The notes below the pieces were generated by a model, which did no database searches, was not told the origin of the DNA, and worked only from the letters and a program-made list of their open reading frames with translations. Of a stretch of DNA of 17,175 bases, positions 15,204 to 17,175 are shown one piece after another. The position numbers were made by a program, and so were the translations under genes. Numbering within the stretch: the stretch's first letter is position 1; each line of letters begins with the position of its first letter. The DNA is from Phycisphaerales bacterium (lineage in GTDB: Bacteria > Planctomycetota > Phycisphaerae > Phycisphaerales > UBA1924), in assembly GCA_029260335.1 (NCBI GenBank), contig JAJDDL010000025.1:1-17175 (forward strand), in the 5' to 3' direction.

Positions 15204-16186
15204 GCCTTGCGCAGTTCCATGAAGCCCTGGAGCGAGAGCCCATCTGCGCGCTGCGCGGCAAGCGCGCGCTTGTCACCGGTGGCGCGGGATTCATCGGTTC
15301 GCACATCGCCGAGGGATTGCTTCGGTGTGGCGTCGAGGTTGTGATACTCGATGATCTCTCGAGCGGACATCTGAAGAACGTGCCGAGCGGCGCGAAGTTC
15401 GAGCAGGGCTCGGTGCTCGATGAGGCGTGCCTGGCTCGGGCGATCGAGGGCTGTGATCTTGTGTTTCACGAGGCGGCGATGGTCTCGGTGCCCCAGAGCG
15501 TCGAGCAGCCCGAGCGATGCCTCATGATCAACGTGTTGGGCACGCAGCGGGTGCTGGAGGCGGCGCGGCAAGCCGGGGCGAAGCGGGTGATGCTTGCTGC
15601 GTCGGCTGCGGCGTACGGCGATGAGCCGAGCCTGCCTAGCGCCGAATCGGATACCACGGCCCCGTGCTCACCCTACGCGATGAGCAAGATCGCAGGCGAG
15701 CAGCTCCTGGGGGTTTGGAGCAAGACCCACGGGTTGGAGACGCTCAGCCTGCGGTATTTCAATATCTTCGGGCCGCGCCAGGATCCACGCTCGGCGTACG
15801 CCGCGGTCATCAGCGCGTTCGCCTCCAAGCTCTCGGCGGGCGAGCGGCCGATCGTCTTCGGCGACGGCAAGCAGACCCGCGACTTCACGCATATCTCCAA
15901 CGTCGTGCTCGCCAACCTGCTCGCGGCGGCTTCCCCGGGCACTTGGGCGGGCGAGGTTCTCAATATCGGCACCGGGCACGCGGTGAGCTTGCTCGAACTG
16001 GCGGGCCAGATGGGAAAGATCCTCGGCCAGGAGCTCGAACCGATCCACGAATCGGCAAGAGCGGGAGATGTGGAGCACTCCCGGGCCGATATAGGCGAAG
16101 CCCGCCGATTGCTTGGCTATGAGCCTCTGGTCGGCTTGGCAGAGGGGCTGGGTGATACCCTCGCGTGGTTCGGATCGGAGGATTAG
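15200..16186 (+). CDS. UDP-glucose/UDP-GlcNAc 4-epimerase (WbpP/GalE type)
   Basis: This extended short-chain dehydrogenase of 328 residues interconverts gluco and galacto forms of a UDP-sugar. TGGAGFIGS (26-34) binds NAD, with Asp51-Asp52 after the second strand. The catalytic Ser135 (ASAAAYG) is kept although the usual SSS is AAS here, and YAMSK (159-163) gives Tyr and Lys. NIFGPRQDPRSAYAAVI (188-204) closely follows the pattern of WbpP-type UDP-GlcNAc 4-epimerases, so a UDP-GalNAc product is plausible. AGDVEHSRADIGEARRLLGY is also typical of this group. The start is GTG at 15200, overlapping the sulfotransferase stop (GTGA), with GAGG seven bases upstream. A 20-residue lead precedes the Rossmann strand, as in several WbpP-like enzymes. 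It probably supplies the donor for the glycosyltransferase eight bases downstream. Confidence 0.9.
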   Translation: MSLAQFHEALEREPICALRGKRALVTGGAGFIGSHIAEGLLRCGVEVVILDDLSSGHLKNVPSGAKFEQGSVLDEACLARAIEGCDLVFHEAAMVSVPQSVEQPERCLMINVLGTQRVLEAARQAGAKRVMLAASAAAYGDEPSLPSAESDTTAPCSPYAMSKIAGEQLLGVWSKTHGLETLSLRYFNIFGPRQDPRSAYAAVISAFASKLSAGERPIVFGDGKQTRDFTHISNVVLANLLAAASPGTWAGEVLNIGTGHAVSLLELAGQMGKILGQELEPIHESARAGDVEHSRADIGEARRLLGYEPLVGLAEGLGDTLAWFGSED

Positions 16187-16189
16187 GAG
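16185..16189 (+). promoter_or_regulatory. Ribosome-binding site of the glycosyltransferase gene, overlapping the epimerase stop
   Basis: AGGAG shares its first two bases with the TAG stop at 16184-16186 and lies five bases before ATG 16195. This favours ATG 16195 over the in-frame GTG at 16165 inside the epimerase gene. Confidence 0.75.
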
Positions 16190-16194
16190 AACGC

Positions 16195-17043
16195 ATGGCG
16201 AGCGGCCGGTTTCCCATCTCGGTGATGATTCTGACCAAGGACGAGGAGATCAATATCGCCTCGTGCCTGGACTGTCTGGGGTTCTCCGACGACGTGGTCG
16301 TGTACGACAGCCTGAGTACGGATCGAACGGTCGAGATCGCGCGGGGCTATGACAACGTGTCGATCGTTGAGCGCAAGTTCGACAACTGGTCGAGCCATCA
16401 GAACTGGGGCGCTGAGAACATCCAGTTCAAGCACCCTTGGGTGTTGTACGTCGACGCGGACGAGCACGTGGACGCGGAACTCGCCGAGGAAGTGCAGCGA
16501 CGCGCCGATCCCGATGCGCCCGAGGCCGCGTTTCGCATGCGCCGCAAGGACTTTTTCATGGGCAAGTGGCTGAAGCGGGCGCAGCTCTACCCCTCGTGGT
16601 TCGTGCGCATGTATCGGCCGGAAAAGATCCGCTATGAGCGGCTGGTGAACCCGGTGGCGCATGTCGACGGGCCCATCGGTGACATGCAGGGCCACATCAT
16701 CCACTATCCGTTTAGCAAAGGGCTCGTGCACTGGTTCGAGCGCCACAACAGCTACTCGGGCTTTGAGGCCCAGGAGCAGCTCAAGGTCACCGGCGGCAGG
16801 CGCAGGCCCATCCACCAAGTGCTCAGCCGAGATCCCAATGACCGCAGGGCGGCGATGAAAGACGTCTTTTTCCGCCTGCCCATGCGCCCGCACGTGAAGT
16901 GGCTTTACTACGTGATCTGGCGTCGAGCCTTCTTGGATGGGCGGGCAGGGATGACCTATGCGCGGCTGCAGTACATCTACGAGTACATGATCCAGATGAA
17001 GGCCCGGGAGATTCGGCTCTTGGAATCCGGTGAGCAGTTGTGA
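16195..17043 (+). CDS. Family 2 glycosyltransferase, WaaE/KdtX-like
   Basis: This is an inverting GT-A enzyme of 282 residues. ISVMILTKDEEINIASCL (8-25) is the classic N-terminal nucleotide-sugar site. DDVVVYDSLSTDRTVEIA (32-49) follows, and VLYVDADEHVDAEL (83-96) contains the DxD-type metal site (Asp87, Asp89). The later GKWLKRAQLYPSWFVRMYR (123-141) and the region around VNPVAHVDGPIG (151-162) match the WaaE-like group, which adds a hexose to lipopolysaccharide cores or builds other glycans. The C terminus (235-270) has amphipathic aromatic stretches that may touch the membrane. The ATG at 16195 is fixed by AGGAG five bases upstream. It is preceded by the epimerase and followed after 33 bases by another sulfotransferase, consistent with one operon for a sulfated glycan. 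Donor and acceptor are not known. Confidence 0.9.
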   Translation: MASGRFPISVMILTKDEEINIASCLDCLGFSDDVVVYDSLSTDRTVEIARGYDNVSIVERKFDNWSSHQNWGAENIQFKHPWVLYVDADEHVDAELAEEVQRRADPDAPEAAFRMRRKDFFMGKWLKRAQLYPSWFVRMYRPEKIRYERLVNPVAHVDGPIGDMQGHIIHYPFSKGLVHWFERHNSYSGFEAQEQLKVTGGRRRPIHQVLSRDPNDRRAAMKDVFFRLPMRPHVKWLYYVIWRRAFLDGRAGMTYARLQYIYEYMIQMKAREIRLLESGEQL

Positions 17044-17076
17044 TTGCTCTTTGGGGCGGGGGCAGGTGAGAGTCGA

Positions 17077-17175
17077 TTGAGTGAGCGCACTTCCCAAGTC
17101 GACGCGTCGGAGGATCAGCCCGGGCTGTTCATCGTTGGCATGTCCCGCGCCGCGACCACGTGGCTTGCCAAGTGC
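17077..17175 (+). CDS. N-terminal start of a third sulfotransferase (3' end outside window)
   Basis: Bases 17077-17175 encode 33 residues in frame, including GLFIVGMSRAATTWLAKC. This matches the first strand and PAPS-binding P-loop of bacterial sulfotransferases (FxVGxxRxGTTxL), with Ala replacing the usual Gly before Thr-Thr. The chosen start is TTG 17077, which has AGGTGAG six bases upstream; a TTG at 17044 is also in frame but has no such site. There is no ATG or GTG in this frame before the P-loop. The gene continues the rightward arm 33 bases after the glycosyltransferase. With so little sequence the call rests on one motif and the context; another P-loop enzyme is possible. Confidence 0.65.
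   Translation, partial: MSERTSQVDASEDQPGLFIVGMSRAATTWLAKC

Overview
The window looks like a piece of a planctomycete chromosome, most likely from the Phycisphaerae. The evidence is the high GC content, secreted proteins that end in an Asp-rich dockerin-like module closing on Gly-Cys at the window start, many TTG/GTG starts, and a large share of secreted proteins unlike proteobacterial ones. This placement is an inference. No rRNA, tRNA, CRISPR array, transposase or phage gene was seen. GC content and codon use look even throughout, so I see no sign of a recently acquired island.

Left part (1-3560, all +): the tail of one dockerin-type secreted protein and a complete second one (signal peptide, lamin-tail-like domain, calcium-binding repeats, dockerin-like C terminus). 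Each is followed by a convincing rho-independent terminator. Next comes a tight two-gene unit, recR (recombinational repair) and rpoN (sigma-54), closed by a likely terminator. Middle part (3723-9446): a secreted TIM-barrel-like protein with a long Asp/Gly tail (+) runs tail to tail into a UDP-glucuronate 4-epimerase-like gene (-). Then come an exported helical protein with LTxxQ-like motifs (-) and, diverging from it, an Mrp/ApbC-type Fe-S carrier ATPase (+) that lacks the usual CxxC.

Right part (9452-17175): a surface-polysaccharide locus in two divergent arms around a ~300-base intergenic region. The leftward arm encodes a sulfotransferase, a Wzx-like flippase and a Wzy-like polymerase. 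The rightward arm encodes a WcaF-like acetyltransferase, a second sulfotransferase, a UDP-GlcNAc/Glc 4-epimerase, a WaaE-like family 2 glycosyltransferase, and the start of a third sulfotransferase cut by the window edge. Four-base stop/start overlaps bind most of these genes into operons.

Taken together, the right part reads as a Wzx/Wzy-type pathway. Epimerases supply sugar nucleotides, the glycosyltransferase adds a sugar, acetyl and sulfate groups are added by the transferases, the flippase exports the lipid-linked unit and the polymerase joins the units. The predicted product is a sulfated, acetylated surface or exopolysaccharide. This locus is the most interesting content of the window. 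I did not find a wholly new type of system such as defence, a retron or a novel RNA.
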